64,000 nt of DNA from Oceanospirillum multiglobuliferum (GTDB taxonomy: Bacteria > Pseudomonadota > Gammaproteobacteria > Pseudomonadales > Halomonadaceae). The stretch is from NCBI RefSeq assembly GCF_900167095.1, contig NZ_FUXG01000008.1:85978-149977 (forward strand), written 5' to 3'. The notes beneath the pieces are model-generated. The model saw only the letters and a program-made list of their open reading frames with translations. It did not search any database and was not told the origin of the DNA. Below are positions 9,463 to 17,261 of the stretch, piece by piece (the first letter of the stretch is position 1; the number at the start of each line of letters is the position of its first letter). The translations under genes and the position numbers were made by a program.

Positions 9463-10302
9463 TTACGGCTCACTTTTAGCAATAGCCCCTTTTTCGATAC
9501 CTTCATAAGCACGTACTCGGGTATTGGGCTGGTTGATCTGCTCACAAATAAAACGTGCAATCAACTCCACTGTGGTATCTGTGGGCATCAGTGTGCAAAT
9601 TGACTTGGGCACTGTAATTTCAAAGTGCCCTTGGTTGGCTTGATAGGCGAAAGTCAGGCTGTGATCATCTTCTGCTTTGATATCTTCAACTGTGCCGATG
9701 TAACCATTTTTTAATTGCTTCGCCCACTGTGTTTCTAAAGCTGTATTGCGCTGGCCTGCAGTTAAAATTTCAATTTGTGAGCGATGCCCGTGTGCAATGC
9801 GCTGGCAGTTGCCTTCATGTTTTTTAAGGCCATGACTGTAATGATAATAGGCTTGTTCACTGGGCAGTTTTTCAGCATGTAGAAAAAAACGTACCGACTG
9901 AACATTAGGCGGTAAAACAGCACGAGCAGACTGCTCCAACCAGTAAGCAACAGTTTCAGCACTGATGCGCTCTACGGCTAAACGCTGTACCGCACAATGC
10001 GGGCTTTTATGAATAAAAGTACCCACTTGGCTTTGAAACCGAAGGCTAAGTTGATCCTCGCACTCTTGTATTAATTGATAACTTGGAGCGCTCTCTGGCA
10101 CCAGCAAGGCATGATCAACGGTGCTGTCGATCAACTTTTTTAACGTTTTTTTAACATGGCTAAAGTCAAACAACATTCCTTGTTCATTCAGCTCACCATC
10201 TAGTTCAACATCCACATACCAACTCTCGCCCACTAAGCCAAGTTGATCATCAAGATAAGAGCAGTCAATAACAGTCAGTTGTCTAACAAAAAGCGTGGTC
10301 AT
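9463..10302 (-). CDS. 6-pyruvoyl-tetrahydropterin synthase/QueD-like tandem protein
   Basis: A 279-residue protein that appears to contain two tandem pterin-synthase-like (T-fold) halves, unlike the usual 120-residue QueD. The first half begins TLFVRQLTVIDCSYLD and has MLFDFSHVKKTLKKLIDSTVDHALLV, matching the QueD segment with FDFG/LDHxxL. The second half has YYHYSHGLKKHEGNCQRIAHGHRSQI, with a C-x-R-x-x-HGH zinc-binding pattern, and again ends in the conserved strand-helix. Family members of this length occur in Pseudomonas and marine relatives under the 6-carboxytetrahydropterin synthase label. Whether it makes the queuosine precursor or another pterin is unknown; no queuosine gene is adjacent. 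Confidence 0.75.
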   Translation of the reverse strand: MTTLFVRQLTVIDCSYLDDQLGLVGESWYVDVELDGELNEQGMLFDFSHVKKTLKKLIDSTVDHALLVPESAPSYQLIQECEDQLSLRFQSQVGTFIHKSPHCAVQRLAVERISAETVAYWLEQSARAVLPPNVQSVRFFLHAEKLPSEQAYYHYSHGLKKHEGNCQRIAHGHRSQIEILTAGQRNTALETQWAKQLKNGYIGTVEDIKAEDDHSLTFAYQANQGHFEITVPKSICTLMPTDTTVELIARFICEQINQPNTRVRAYEGIEKGAIAKSEP

Positions 10303-10442
10303 AAAAAGTGATATTCCTAGAGCCTATGCTGTAATAAGTGATGTGACAGATGCAAATCAATAAAGCTGATTGTACTTGTTTTTATGGACTGCCGCACATG
10401 CTGAACATGTCTTCATCTAAAGCTTAAATCAAGACTGTACTG

Positions 10443-11285
10443 CTACAAGCTATTTTTTGGGTGTTGGGCTAATGCGCGAATATCTTCACGTAATGCAGCA
10501 ACTTGCATTTCAGAACGCTCATAAAGCTTTCTAATTTGACTTAGCTCATCTTTATAAGTCTTATTTTCTTCAGTTAATCTTTTGATTTCATTGGCTTGCT
10601 CCATCGAAAGCTCTAAAGCCCAACGGCGATGTGCCTGGTCAGCTTTTAAAGCATCTTCTTTGATCGAGAGATCATACTGCAGATCTGATATTTCCTTTTG
10701 CAGTTGTTTAATTCTTACTTCTGATTCGGTGTCAAAATCTAAAGCAGCATCAGGTTTAGGCGTGCTAAATTTAGACGTATTGACTGAGTTTACAATTGAG
10801 CTATTGCCATACAGCGCCTGCAAAGACCTATTTTTTATTTCAGACTCTAGCAATCTAACTTTCTCATCCATCTGTCTTTGAAGCTGTGCATTCTGCTTTA
10901 ACGCTTGGTTCCGCTCATCTGCCAACCTTTCATAAGCTAACTTTTTTTCGCTGAGCTGTTCAGAAAGCGCTTTAATTTGCACTTTATCCTGTTGAGACTC
11001 TGCCTCCAGTAAATTAATGTCTTTCTGTTTGGCTAGCCATAAATCACGCCACACCTGATCTATAGCGCAAGTTAAAGCCTGTTTTACCGATTCGGGAGGT
11101 GTAGGAATGGCTGGGGGATTCAACGTAGAGGTATAAGATTGGAGCGCTTCAACCGCCTGCTCAAACGACCCGCCCACTTGGTGCTTTAGCATATTTGCAG
11201 TTAATGACTCTAACGGCTTACCTTCTGATAACCAGCTGTTGATCTGTTCAAAGTAGCTTTCTTTTGGCATTGTAGACTGCGACAT
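10443..11285 (-). CDS. KfrA-like DNA-binding coiled-coil protein
   Basis: A 280-residue protein with an N-terminal KfrA-type domain followed by a long coiled coil. The N-terminal pattern is recognisable: INSWLSEGKPLESLTANMLK, then GGSFEQAVEALQSY and QVWRDLWLAKQ. Residues from about 90 to the end are heptad-rich and highly charged, with a break near a Ser/Pro-rich stretch. The ATG at 11285 is preferred over an upstream frame extension because GGGAGG sits seven bases before it. KfrA proteins were described from plasmids as DNA-binding filament-forming partition accessories; this copy is chromosomal and not beside a replicon. A direct role cannot be assigned. Confidence 0.72.
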   Translation of the reverse strand: MSQSTMPKESYFEQINSWLSEGKPLESLTANMLKHQVGGSFEQAVEALQSYTSTLNPPAIPTPPESVKQALTCAIDQVWRDLWLAKQKDINLLEAESQQDKVQIKALSEQLSEKKLAYERLADERNQALKQNAQLQRQMDEKVRLLESEIKNRSLQALYGNSSIVNSVNTSKFSTPKPDAALDFDTESEVRIKQLQKEISDLQYDLSIKEDALKADQAHRRWALELSMEQANEIKRLTEENKTYKDELSQIRKLYERSEMQVAALREDIRALAQHPKNSL

Positions 11286-11443
11286 TAGTAGACCTCCCGT
11301 TAATCTAATAAAAAATCTGGTGAATAGTTTACATACCAACCTATCTGTGACGAATCCATATCGCTATTTTTTCCAACTTATCTTTTTAGTATCTACTCCC
11401 AAGCCCTCATTGAAACACTAGATAACCAAGGAATTTTGTAGGC

Positions 11444-11466
11444 ATTATGGTATCATAGTAACATTC
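11444..11466. promoter_or_regulatory. Zur-like operator upstream of znuA
   Basis: The stretch contains ATGGTATCATAGTAACAT, an imperfect palindrome with half-sites ATGGTAT and GTAACAT (complement ATGTTAC). It resembles the Zur consensus built on ATGTTAT/ATAACAT half-sites and lies about 150 bases before the likely znuA start. Regulation by zinc is expected for znuACB; the exact site is an inference. Confidence 0.5.
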
Positions 11467-11612
11467 AAAAAATTTTTGGCGGCCTGCTCATTCAGGCTGT
11501 TTTTTTGGGCTTAAATAGCGTCAATACAGCGGCGCATTTCGCTATGATCACTTGGAGAGTTAGGGTGCGCGATCTACAGACTATTAGTGCAAAAGTTGTA
11601 CATGAAAACCGA

Positions 11613-12548
11613 ATGACTAGATTAGCCGCTCTTTTAAAGCCTCTTATGCTGATATTGTCAGTACTTTTTGCGTCGCCTGTTTTTGCAGATAGTGCTAAAC
11701 CGCAAGACTCTACGACAGTTAAACCTCTGGTTTATGTCAGTGTATTACCGCAGAAATATCTATTAGATCAGATTGCAGGCAACAGTCTTGATATTGAAGT
11801 ATTAGTGCAAGCAGGTCATAACCCTCACAGTTACGATCCTTCTGCCAAGCAGGTGGCGCAGTTATCTAAAGCGCAGATGCTAATGACAACCGGAGTGCCT
11901 TTTGAGCGTGCTTGGCTACCAAGGTTAACTGCACTGTATCCTCGTTTATTAGTAGTCGATACAGTAGCGGCGATACCTAAACCGGAACATACCGAAGAAA
12001 AACTTGAACACAAAACAGAAAAAGCACAAGCAGAGCACCATGGTCATGATCATAGCCATGATGGCTTAGACCCTCATGTTTGGATGAGTCCAGTAATGGC
12101 GCTTATACAAGCTGAGACTATGCTGAATGCGCTAAATCAACAGTTTCCTGAACAAAAAGCAGTGTTTAACCAAGGCTTTGCCAAACTGAAAACACAACTC
12201 ACACAGCTAGACCAGCAAATACATCATGACCTAGCGCCTTATGATGGCCGTAGTTTTATGGTGTTTCACCCTGCATGGGGTTATTTTGCTCAGCAATATC
12301 ATCTAGAACAGTTGTCGATTGAGTTTGAAGGTAAAAGCCCAAGTGCGCGTAAGCTCGTTGAGCTTTCAGAGCAGGCTAAGGCTGAAAAAATAAAAGTGAT
12401 TCTGGTGCAAAGCCAATTTAATCAACGTCCTGCGGAACGTATTGCAAGCCATATTGGCGCTGAGGTTATACATGCAGATCCTTTGCCTTATGACCTACCA
12501 GCAGCTTTAACACAACTGACTGGGCAACTATTGGAGTCCTGGCGTTAA
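11613..12548 (+). CDS. znuA: Zinc ABC transporter, periplasmic binding protein ZnuA
   Basis: Periplasmic Zn2+-binding component of ZnuABC. The start at 11613 gives a proper signal peptide (MTRLAALLKPLMLILSVLFA, cleaved after the ALA-like SPVFA) although a longer frame is open upstream. Typical cluster A-I metal-binding-protein segments are QAGHNPHSYDPS with the first His ligand, DPHVWMSP with the second, and VFHPAWGYFA with the third. Between the first two lies a histidine/acid-rich loop (HHGHDHSHDG) characteristic of zinc-specific members. It overlaps the znuC ATG by one base (TAATG), so the operon is coupled. About 311 residues, normal for ZnuA. Confidence 0.93.
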   Translation: MTRLAALLKPLMLILSVLFASPVFADSAKPQDSTTVKPLVYVSVLPQKYLLDQIAGNSLDIEVLVQAGHNPHSYDPSAKQVAQLSKAQMLMTTGVPFERAWLPRLTALYPRLLVVDTVAAIPKPEHTEEKLEHKTEKAQAEHHGHDHSHDGLDPHVWMSPVMALIQAETMLNALNQQFPEQKAVFNQGFAKLKTQLTQLDQQIHHDLAPYDGRSFMVFHPAWGYFAQQYHLEQLSIEFEGKSPSARKLVELSEQAKAEKIKVILVQSQFNQRPAERIASHIGAEVIHADPLPYDLPAALTQLTGQLLESWR

Positions 12549-13294
12549 TGGGTAAGTTTGCTAAAAACATTATTGAGTTTGATCGGGTGGGTTTTCGCTA
12601 TCAAGCGGCTCCTGTGCTTAATAATATCACTCTAGCGGTACGCGAAGGTGAGTTCATGGGGTTAGTTGGCCCTAATGGTGGTGGCAAAAGCACCCTGCTT
12701 AAGCTGATCATGGGCTTGATTACACCTGATACGGGCAATATACGAGTTTTTGGCACCAGCCCAAAAAAAGCCCGTGCACGCTTGGGTTATGTGCCACAAT
12801 TTGCACGTTTCCCGTCTGACTTTCCCATCACGGTGGAAGAAACCGTTCTTTTAGGCCGTTTGCGCGCAGGCCGCATCTGGCAGCGCTATAACGCTCAAGA
12901 CCGTGCTATCGCTGCTAAAGTGATGACCGAAACGGGGATTAGCGAGTTTGCACAGCGCCCCATTGATCAGCTTTCGGGCGGTCAACTGCAACGGGTTTTA
13001 ATTGCGCGAGCCTTAGCCTCTGAGCCAGAACTGTTACTACTAGACGAACCCACAGCCAGCGTTGATGCACACCAAGAAAAAAGTGTGTTTGACCTGTTTC
13101 GTGAGCTAAACAAGCGCATGTCCATTATCGTGATTTCCCACGACATTGGTTTTATCACTGATTATGTGGATCGCGTAGCCTGCTTAAACAAAGAGCTACT
13201 CTGCCATGAAACACAAGCCATCACCCCTGATGTGATAGAGCAAATGTACGGTGATCATGTGCATGTTATTCATCATCACTCCCACGCGCTATAA
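12548..13294 (+). CDS. znuC: Zinc ABC transporter ATP-binding protein ZnuC
   Basis: Cytoplasmic ATPase of the zinc importer. Walker A is GPNGGGKST (about residues 40-48), the Q-loop lies in YVPQFARFP, the ABC signature is LSGGQLQRVLIARAL and Walker B is LLLLDEP, with the switch His in VISHD. The C terminus ends VHVIHHHSHAL, a histidine-rich tail often seen in ZnuC. The start codon overlaps the znuA stop and znuB follows after about 50 bases. 248 residues, close to the family norm. Confidence 0.95.
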   Translation: MGKFAKNIIEFDRVGFRYQAAPVLNNITLAVREGEFMGLVGPNGGGKSTLLKLIMGLITPDTGNIRVFGTSPKKARARLGYVPQFARFPSDFPITVEETVLLGRLRAGRIWQRYNAQDRAIAAKVMTETGISEFAQRPIDQLSGGQLQRVLIARALASEPELLLLDEPTASVDAHQEKSVFDLFRELNKRMSIIVISHDIGFITDYVDRVACLNKELLCHETQAITPDVIEQMYGDHVHVIHHHSHAL

Positions 13295-13342
13295 GCAATA
13301 GTTTTAATATTTTATAAACCCAATGACTCAGATTGAGAGATC

Positions 13343-14203
13343 ATGATGGAATTTTTTGCCGCCTTAGCCGAGCAAAGCTTTTTACAATACGCATTAATTG
13401 CAGGTGTACTGGCCAGCATCGCCTGTGGACTGATCGGCACCTATGTTGTGGTCATGCGCATCAGTTATCTTGCCGGAGGCATTGCACACTCCGTCATGGG
13501 CGGCATGGGTATCGCCTATTATTTTGGTGGCTCGCCTTTTGTAGGTGCATTAATCGCAGCGGTGATTTCCGCCTTATTGATTGGGCTAGTGAAGCTTTAC
13601 TGGCAAGCCCGTGAAGACACCTTGATTGGGGCGTTATGGGCCTCTGGTATGGCGCTTGGTATTTTATTTATCAGCCAAACACCGGGGTATCAGGTAGACT
13701 TAATGAGTTATCTTTTTGGTAATATTTTATTGGTGGCAGATGGTGATTTATGGCTGATGGCGGGCATGGATGGCATTATTATTCTAACCATCCTAGTACT
13801 TTATCGACCCTTTCAAGCGGTAGCCTTTGACCCTGAGTTTGCCCGCTTACGGGGCTTGCCTGTCAATTTGCTATACCTGTTATTACTCTGCATTGTGGCA
13901 CTAACAGTGGTGCTGCTAATTCAAGTCGTGGGGCTGATTTTAGTCATTGCCTTATTGACACTACCTGCTGCAATTGCTGGACATTATGTCCGCACTTTGT
14001 CCGCTTTAATGGGGTTAGCCACTTTACTTGGTTTGGCATTCACCTCAGCAGGCTTGGCAATCTCTTATCAGCCAGACTTACCAGCGGGCGCTACCATTAT
14101 TTTATTAGCTGCTGGCAGTTTTATTATCTCTAGTCTGATTTCGGCCCGTAAAAAACCGGTGCAAAGCCCTGACTCGGCCTCAAAATCAAACATAGCTAAC
14201 TGA
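13343..14203 (+). CDS. znuB: Zinc ABC transporter permease ZnuB
   Basis: Inner-membrane channel of the ZnuABC importer, of the ABC-3 family. The 286-residue protein is highly hydrophobic with about eight predicted membrane helices; the conserved ABC-3 segment LIGTYVVVMRISYLAGGIAH (about residues 30-50) and the FDPEFARLRGLPVN loop that couples to ZnuC are visible. The start is one of two consecutive ATGs. It completes the znuACB operon; unlike many relatives, no zur gene is adjacent. hisI begins 17 bases after its stop, so read-through into hisI is possible. Confidence 0.94.
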   Translation: MMEFFAALAEQSFLQYALIAGVLASIACGLIGTYVVVMRISYLAGGIAHSVMGGMGIAYYFGGSPFVGALIAAVISALLIGLVKLYWQAREDTLIGALWASGMALGILFISQTPGYQVDLMSYLFGNILLVADGDLWLMAGMDGIIILTILVLYRPFQAVAFDPEFARLRGLPVNLLYLLLLCIVALTVVLLIQVVGLILVIALLTLPAAIAGHYVRTLSALMGLATLLGLAFTSAGLAISYQPDLPAGATIILLAAGSFIISSLISARKKPVQSPDSASKSNIAN

Positions 14204-14219
14204 ACCCAAAGGACGCACC

Positions 14220-14660
14220 ATGAGTGAATCATTCAATTGGAAAACCGTAGAAAAAGCGGAAACTAATCAAGGCTTTAACTTGCAAGAAGCCCTAAGTAAC
14301 ATTAAATATAATGCTGATGGTTTAGTACCTGCGATTGCTCAGCAATATGATACTGGCGAAGTTTTGATGATGGCGTGGATGAACTTGGATTCGATTCAAG
14401 AAACCCTACGCACAGGTCGAGTGTGCTACTGGTCGCGTTCACGTCAAGCCTATTGGCGTAAAGGAGAATCATCCGGTCAAGAACAACACCTAAAAGCGCT
14501 GCGTTTAGATTGCGATGCCGATACTATCTTATTATCGGTTGACCAAACTGGAGCCGCCTGTCACACCGGACGTCGCAGCTGTTTTTATGCTGTGGTGGAA
14601 GGCGAACAGTTGAAGGTAGATCAAGATCCTTTGGTTGATCCTGCGCAACTTTATAAATAA
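14220..14660 (+). CDS. hisI: Phosphoribosyl-AMP cyclohydrolase
   Basis: Third enzyme of histidine biosynthesis: hydrolyses the purine ring of phosphoribosyl-AMP, using zinc and magnesium. The 146-residue protein has the family core: VPAIAQQYDTGEVLMMAWMN, CYWSRSRQAYWRKGESSG, and LDCDADTILLSVDQTGAACHTGRRSC with the metal-binding Asp and Cys residues. It is the stand-alone HisI form, not fused to HisE. An AAGGA-type ribosome site lies just before the ATG. Association with zinc uptake genes upstream may be functional, since the enzyme needs zinc, but may also be chance. Confidence 0.95.
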   Translation: MSESFNWKTVEKAETNQGFNLQEALSNIKYNADGLVPAIAQQYDTGEVLMMAWMNLDSIQETLRTGRVCYWSRSRQAYWRKGESSGQEQHLKALRLDCDADTILLSVDQTGAACHTGRRSCFYAVVEGEQLKVDQDPLVDPAQLYK

Positions 14661-14715
14661 AGGCCCAAGGGTTACCACAACAAGTCGTTAAGGCCAAAAC
14701 AGTAGGGCTAGCACA

Positions 14716-14991
14716 ATGAAATGGTTACTTAAATTACTGGTCAAGTTTTATCGCTATGTCATCAGTCCCGTGCTGCCTCAACGCTGTATTTATTACCCGA
14801 CCTGCTCAGGCTATGCTCTTGAGGCTCTTGAAACGCATGGGGCAATTAAAGGTACATGGCTTACAATTAAGCGCATTGGCCGTTGCCATCCTTTTGCCAA
14901 GGGCGGCTATGACCCTGTGCCTGAAAAATGCTCATCTGCGCAGCCTTGCCAACACCATACCCAAACTCAGAAAAAAGAGCCGTTTGAATAG
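14716..14991 (+). CDS. yidD: Membrane protein insertion efficiency factor YidD
   Basis: A 91-residue member of the YidD (DUF37, haemolytic-domain) family, which aids insertion of inner-membrane proteins by the YidC/Sec pathway. The family hallmarks are [29 protein letters not shown] with paired cysteines, then [15 protein letters not shown]. The protein starts with an amphipathic helix and has a charged C-terminal tail. It is not beside rpmH/rnpA/yidC, its usual location. The downstream DUF1289 gene begins five bases after its stop, suggesting co-transcription. Confidence 0.93.
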   Translation: MKWLLKLLVKFYRYVISPVLPQRCIYYPTCSGYALEALETHGAIKGTWLTIKRIGRCHPFAKGGYDPVPEKCSSAQPCQHHTQTQKKEPFE

Positions 14992-14996
14992 TTATT

Positions 14997-15425
14997 ATGG
15001 CGCGTATTGAATCCCCTTGTATCGGTTTATGTAGCACCACTTTGGGTGATGAATATTGCCGTGGCTGTAAACGTAGTGCAGATGAAATTTTATCTTGGGC
15101 AACACTGAATCAAAACCAACGTAACCTTGTACAGCAGCGTATAGAGCAAGCCTCGGAGACAATTGTGGGGCGCTATTTCGTTTTACTTGATAAAGATCAA
15201 TTAGAGCAGCAACTGCTTCAGCGCAGAATTCGTTATACTCAGCGTTTTTCCCCATTGTGCTGGGTGGTTGATTTATTGCGAGTAGGCGCACACCGTATTC
15301 AAAATATTGAGGCTTACGGTTTAGCGCTCACTGAACAGGGTCAAAATCAAAGTTTTGAACACCTTTACCGACAGCTCAATCAGCAGATTTTAGATGAAAT
15401 AAACAGGCTAATTCGTGAAAAATAA
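14997..15425 (+). CDS. DUF1289 domain protein
   Basis: A 142-residue protein with an N-terminal DUF1289 zinc-binding-like motif: IESPCIGLCSTTLGDEYCRGCKRSADEILSW, four cysteines in the C-x3-C-x8-C-x2-C pattern. The remaining 90 residues form a second, helical part without a recognised domain. DUF1289 is usually a short Fe-S or zinc protein of unknown role. It sits between yidD (5-base gap) and miaE (11-base overlap), so all three probably share a transcript. Confidence 0.82.
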   Translation: MARIESPCIGLCSTTLGDEYCRGCKRSADEILSWATLNQNQRNLVQQRIEQASETIVGRYFVLLDKDQLEQQLLQRRIRYTQRFSPLCWVVDLLRVGAHRIQNIEAYGLALTEQGQNQSFEHLYRQLNQQILDEINRLIREK

Positions 15426-16068
15426 TATAGACCTATTACTTGAAGAGATGTATCAATTTCTACCTTGTCGTACCCCTGCGCTTTGGGTAGAGCAAGCGAT
15501 CGAAAATCTTGATATTTTGCTGATTGATCACGCGCAATGTGAGAAAAAAGCGGCATCTAATGCCATGAACTTGATGTATCGCTACGTAGATCGCACTGAA
15601 CTACTGAAGAAAATGTCACAGTTAGCCCGTGAAGAGCTACTGCATTTTGAACAAGTGGTGGGCATTCTTGAAGAGCGTAAGATCCCTTATGTACACCTGT
15701 CCGCTGCACGTTACGCCAATGGCTTGCGCCAGCACATGCGTAAAGACCATAACGGATTAATTGATATTCTAATTATTGGGGCATTTATCGAAGCTCGCTC
15801 GTGTGAGCGTTTTATGGCGCTTATCCCACACTTAGATGCACCACTGGCCAAATACTATCGTTCACTTGTGCGCTCTGAAGGTCGTCATTACCGCGACTAT
15901 TTAGAGTTAGCCAAACTCTATTCGAAAGAGCCTATTGAGGATCGCATTGCGTTTTTTGCTGGTATCGAAAAAGAACTTATTGAATCTGACGACGATACTT
16001 TCCGCTTTCACAGTGGCCCAGTAGTGTTAAAGCCTGAGTTGGCAGCTACTGAGACAGCAGCTTCCTAA
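15415..16068 (+). CDS. miaE: tRNA 2-methylthio-N6-isopentenyladenosine hydroxylase MiaE
   Basis: Non-haem di-iron monooxygenase that hydroxylates the ms2i6A37 base of certain tRNAs. The 217-residue protein has the ferritin-like four-helix bundle with the family's metal-ligand segments: DHAQCEKKAASNAMNLMYRY, ELLHFEQVVGILEER, GAFIEARSCERFMAL and RSEGRHYRDYLELA. The GTG start at 15415 overlaps the end of the DUF1289 gene, consistent with translational coupling. It is followed by a strong convergent hairpin terminator. Confidence 0.94.
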   Translation: MKNNIDLLLEEMYQFLPCRTPALWVEQAIENLDILLIDHAQCEKKAASNAMNLMYRYVDRTELLKKMSQLAREELLHFEQVVGILEERKIPYVHLSAARYANGLRQHMRKDHNGLIDILIIGAFIEARSCERFMALIPHLDAPLAKYYRSLVRSEGRHYRDYLELAKLYSKEPIEDRIAFFAGIEKELIESDDDTFRFHSGPVVLKPELAATETAAS

Positions 16069-16086
16069 ACGACTTTGAACTGGCCT

Positions 16087-16120
16087 AATCATGAAGCGCT
16101 AACGAAAGCGCTTCATGATT
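16087..16120. terminator. Strong hairpin between miaE and the Nudix/ParA/CHAD operon
   Basis: A perfect 14-bp stem (AATCATGAAGCGCT / AGCGCTTCATGATT) with a 6-base loop lies between convergent genes. Its right arm overlaps the last codons of the Nudix gene. There is no long T-run on either side, so it may be a transcription terminator of the weaker type or an mRNA 3'-end stabiliser. Confidence 0.7.
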
Positions 16121-16503
16121 GCCGAGGCGATTGTTTGGTCGGCCATTACTCGATTTAACTTATTTAATTCAACCCAGCAGCGTTTGCGCTCTTTCTGCTC
16201 TGGCCAACGGCGCAGTGTTTTTGTAACTTTAATAACAAAAACCCAAACCGTACGCTTTTTATTTTTCATACCCGAGCAAGTTGAAATTTTGAACTTTGAA
16301 CTTTGACTTAACCTTCCAATCATGCCCGCTTCTTCATAAGCCTCAAGCCGTGCAACGCCTGCTTTAGAAAGCTTTTTCTCTGTTTTACCCATCGGAATCA
16401 TCCAGTGACCATGCTTTCTACTGGTTACTAAACATACCTCTGGTGCACGATTTTTCCGATGTCGAATCAGCAGAGCGGCTATACGTTCCTTGTGATCAGC
16501 CAT
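16099..16503 (-). CDS. Nudix hydrolase, DIPP-like
   Basis: A 134-residue Nudix protein starting at ATG 16503, five bases after the parA stop; a longer frame reaching into parA is less likely. The Nudix box is IPMGKTEKKLSKAGVARLEA followed by YEEAG, which matches the short-variant box of diphosphoinositol-polyphosphate phosphohydrolase-like bacterial proteins (PKGWPEKG...AREAFEEAG). The three box glutamates are present, but the usual Arg before the first of them is replaced by Leu (RLE instead of xRE). Eukaryotic members of this group cleave inositol pyrophosphates, diadenosine polyphosphates and polyphosphate. Here it is the last gene of an operon with ParA and a CHAD protein, which would suit a polyphosphate substrate; this is inference. 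Confidence 0.75.
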   Translation of the reverse strand: MADHKERIAALLIRHRKNRAPEVCLVTSRKHGHWMIPMGKTEKKLSKAGVARLEAYEEAGMIGRLSQSSKFKISTCSGMKNKKRTVWVFVIKVTKTLRRWPEQKERKRCWVELNKLNRVMADQTIASAIMKRFR

Positions 16504-16508
16504 AATAA

Positions 16509-17258
16509 TTATAAGCTCTCTAACTGCTGTTGAATTTCTTGCCATAAGTTTAGATAGGCTTCCCCACCTGCTGTTTTGGCTGCAAAACAGGCAACAGGAG
16601 TGCGATGCTCGCCCATTTTTTCAATATCACTTGAAAAGGGCACTTGGGTAATCAGCGTTCGTTTGTATCGACTCTGCATCCGCTCAATTGTCGTTTTATG
16701 TAGTTGCTTCTGCTTTTGAACCATTGAAAAGAATGGGTAAACTTGACCAACAGGAAGGTCTTTATCACGGAAAAACTCTAGCAACTGCTCATAAGTGCGC
16801 TCAGAAAGAGTGGTTGGTATTACTGGTACAACAATCATATCGGCAGCTTGAAACACCGCCTCACTGAGATAGCTTAAACTAGGTGGGCAGTCCAAGATTA
16901 TCAAGTCGTACTCTTTTTTTAGTCCTTTCAGCACTTGGCGTAAGCGGCGTTGGCGTTTGTTTATATCACTTAGAAAAACATCAAAATGTCGGAACGACTG
17001 ATGGGCAGGAATGATATCTAAACCATCAAAGTCAGAGGCTTTAATTTGCTTTAAAAGACTCTCATAGGTATCAAAAAAACGCTTTCCCCATTGCTTTTTA
17101 CCGGAGCGTACACGAAAGTAAAAAGAGGATGCGCCTTGTGAGTCTAAGTCTATTAATAGCGTGCGATAACCTGCTTGAGCTGCGTTATAAGCTAAATTCA
17201 CAGAGGTTGCGGTTTTACCAACACCGCCTTTAATACTGTAGCAAGCGAGTATCTTCAT
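16509..17258 (-). CDS. ParA/MinD-family partition ATPase
   Basis: A 249-residue Walker-type partition ATPase. The deviant Walker A motif is YSIKGGVGKTATSVNLAY with the signature lysine before GGVGKT, the A' box is LLIDLDSQG and Walker B is DLIILDCPPSL. There is no N-terminal helix-turn-helix extension, so it is the small ParA type (Soj, ParF, McdA-like). AAGGA precedes the ATG. It lies three bases after the CHAD gene and five before the Nudix gene. No ParB is adjacent; the first gene of the operon is a ribbon-helix-helix protein that may play the partner or repressor role. Orphan ParA proteins often position protein cargoes on the nucleoid; the likely cargo here is suggested by the CHAD neighbour. 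Confidence 0.92.
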   Translation of the reverse strand: MKILACYSIKGGVGKTATSVNLAYNAAQAGYRTLLIDLDSQGASSFYFRVRSGKKQWGKRFFDTYESLLKQIKASDFDGLDIIPAHQSFRHFDVFLSDINKRQRRLRQVLKGLKKEYDLIILDCPPSLSYLSEAVFQAADMIVVPVIPTTLSERTYEQLLEFFRDKDLPVGQVYPFFSMVQKQKQLHKTTIERMQSRYKRTLITQVPFSSDIEKMGEHRTPVACFAAKTAGGEAYLNLWQEIQQQLESL

Positions 17259-17261
17259 ACT

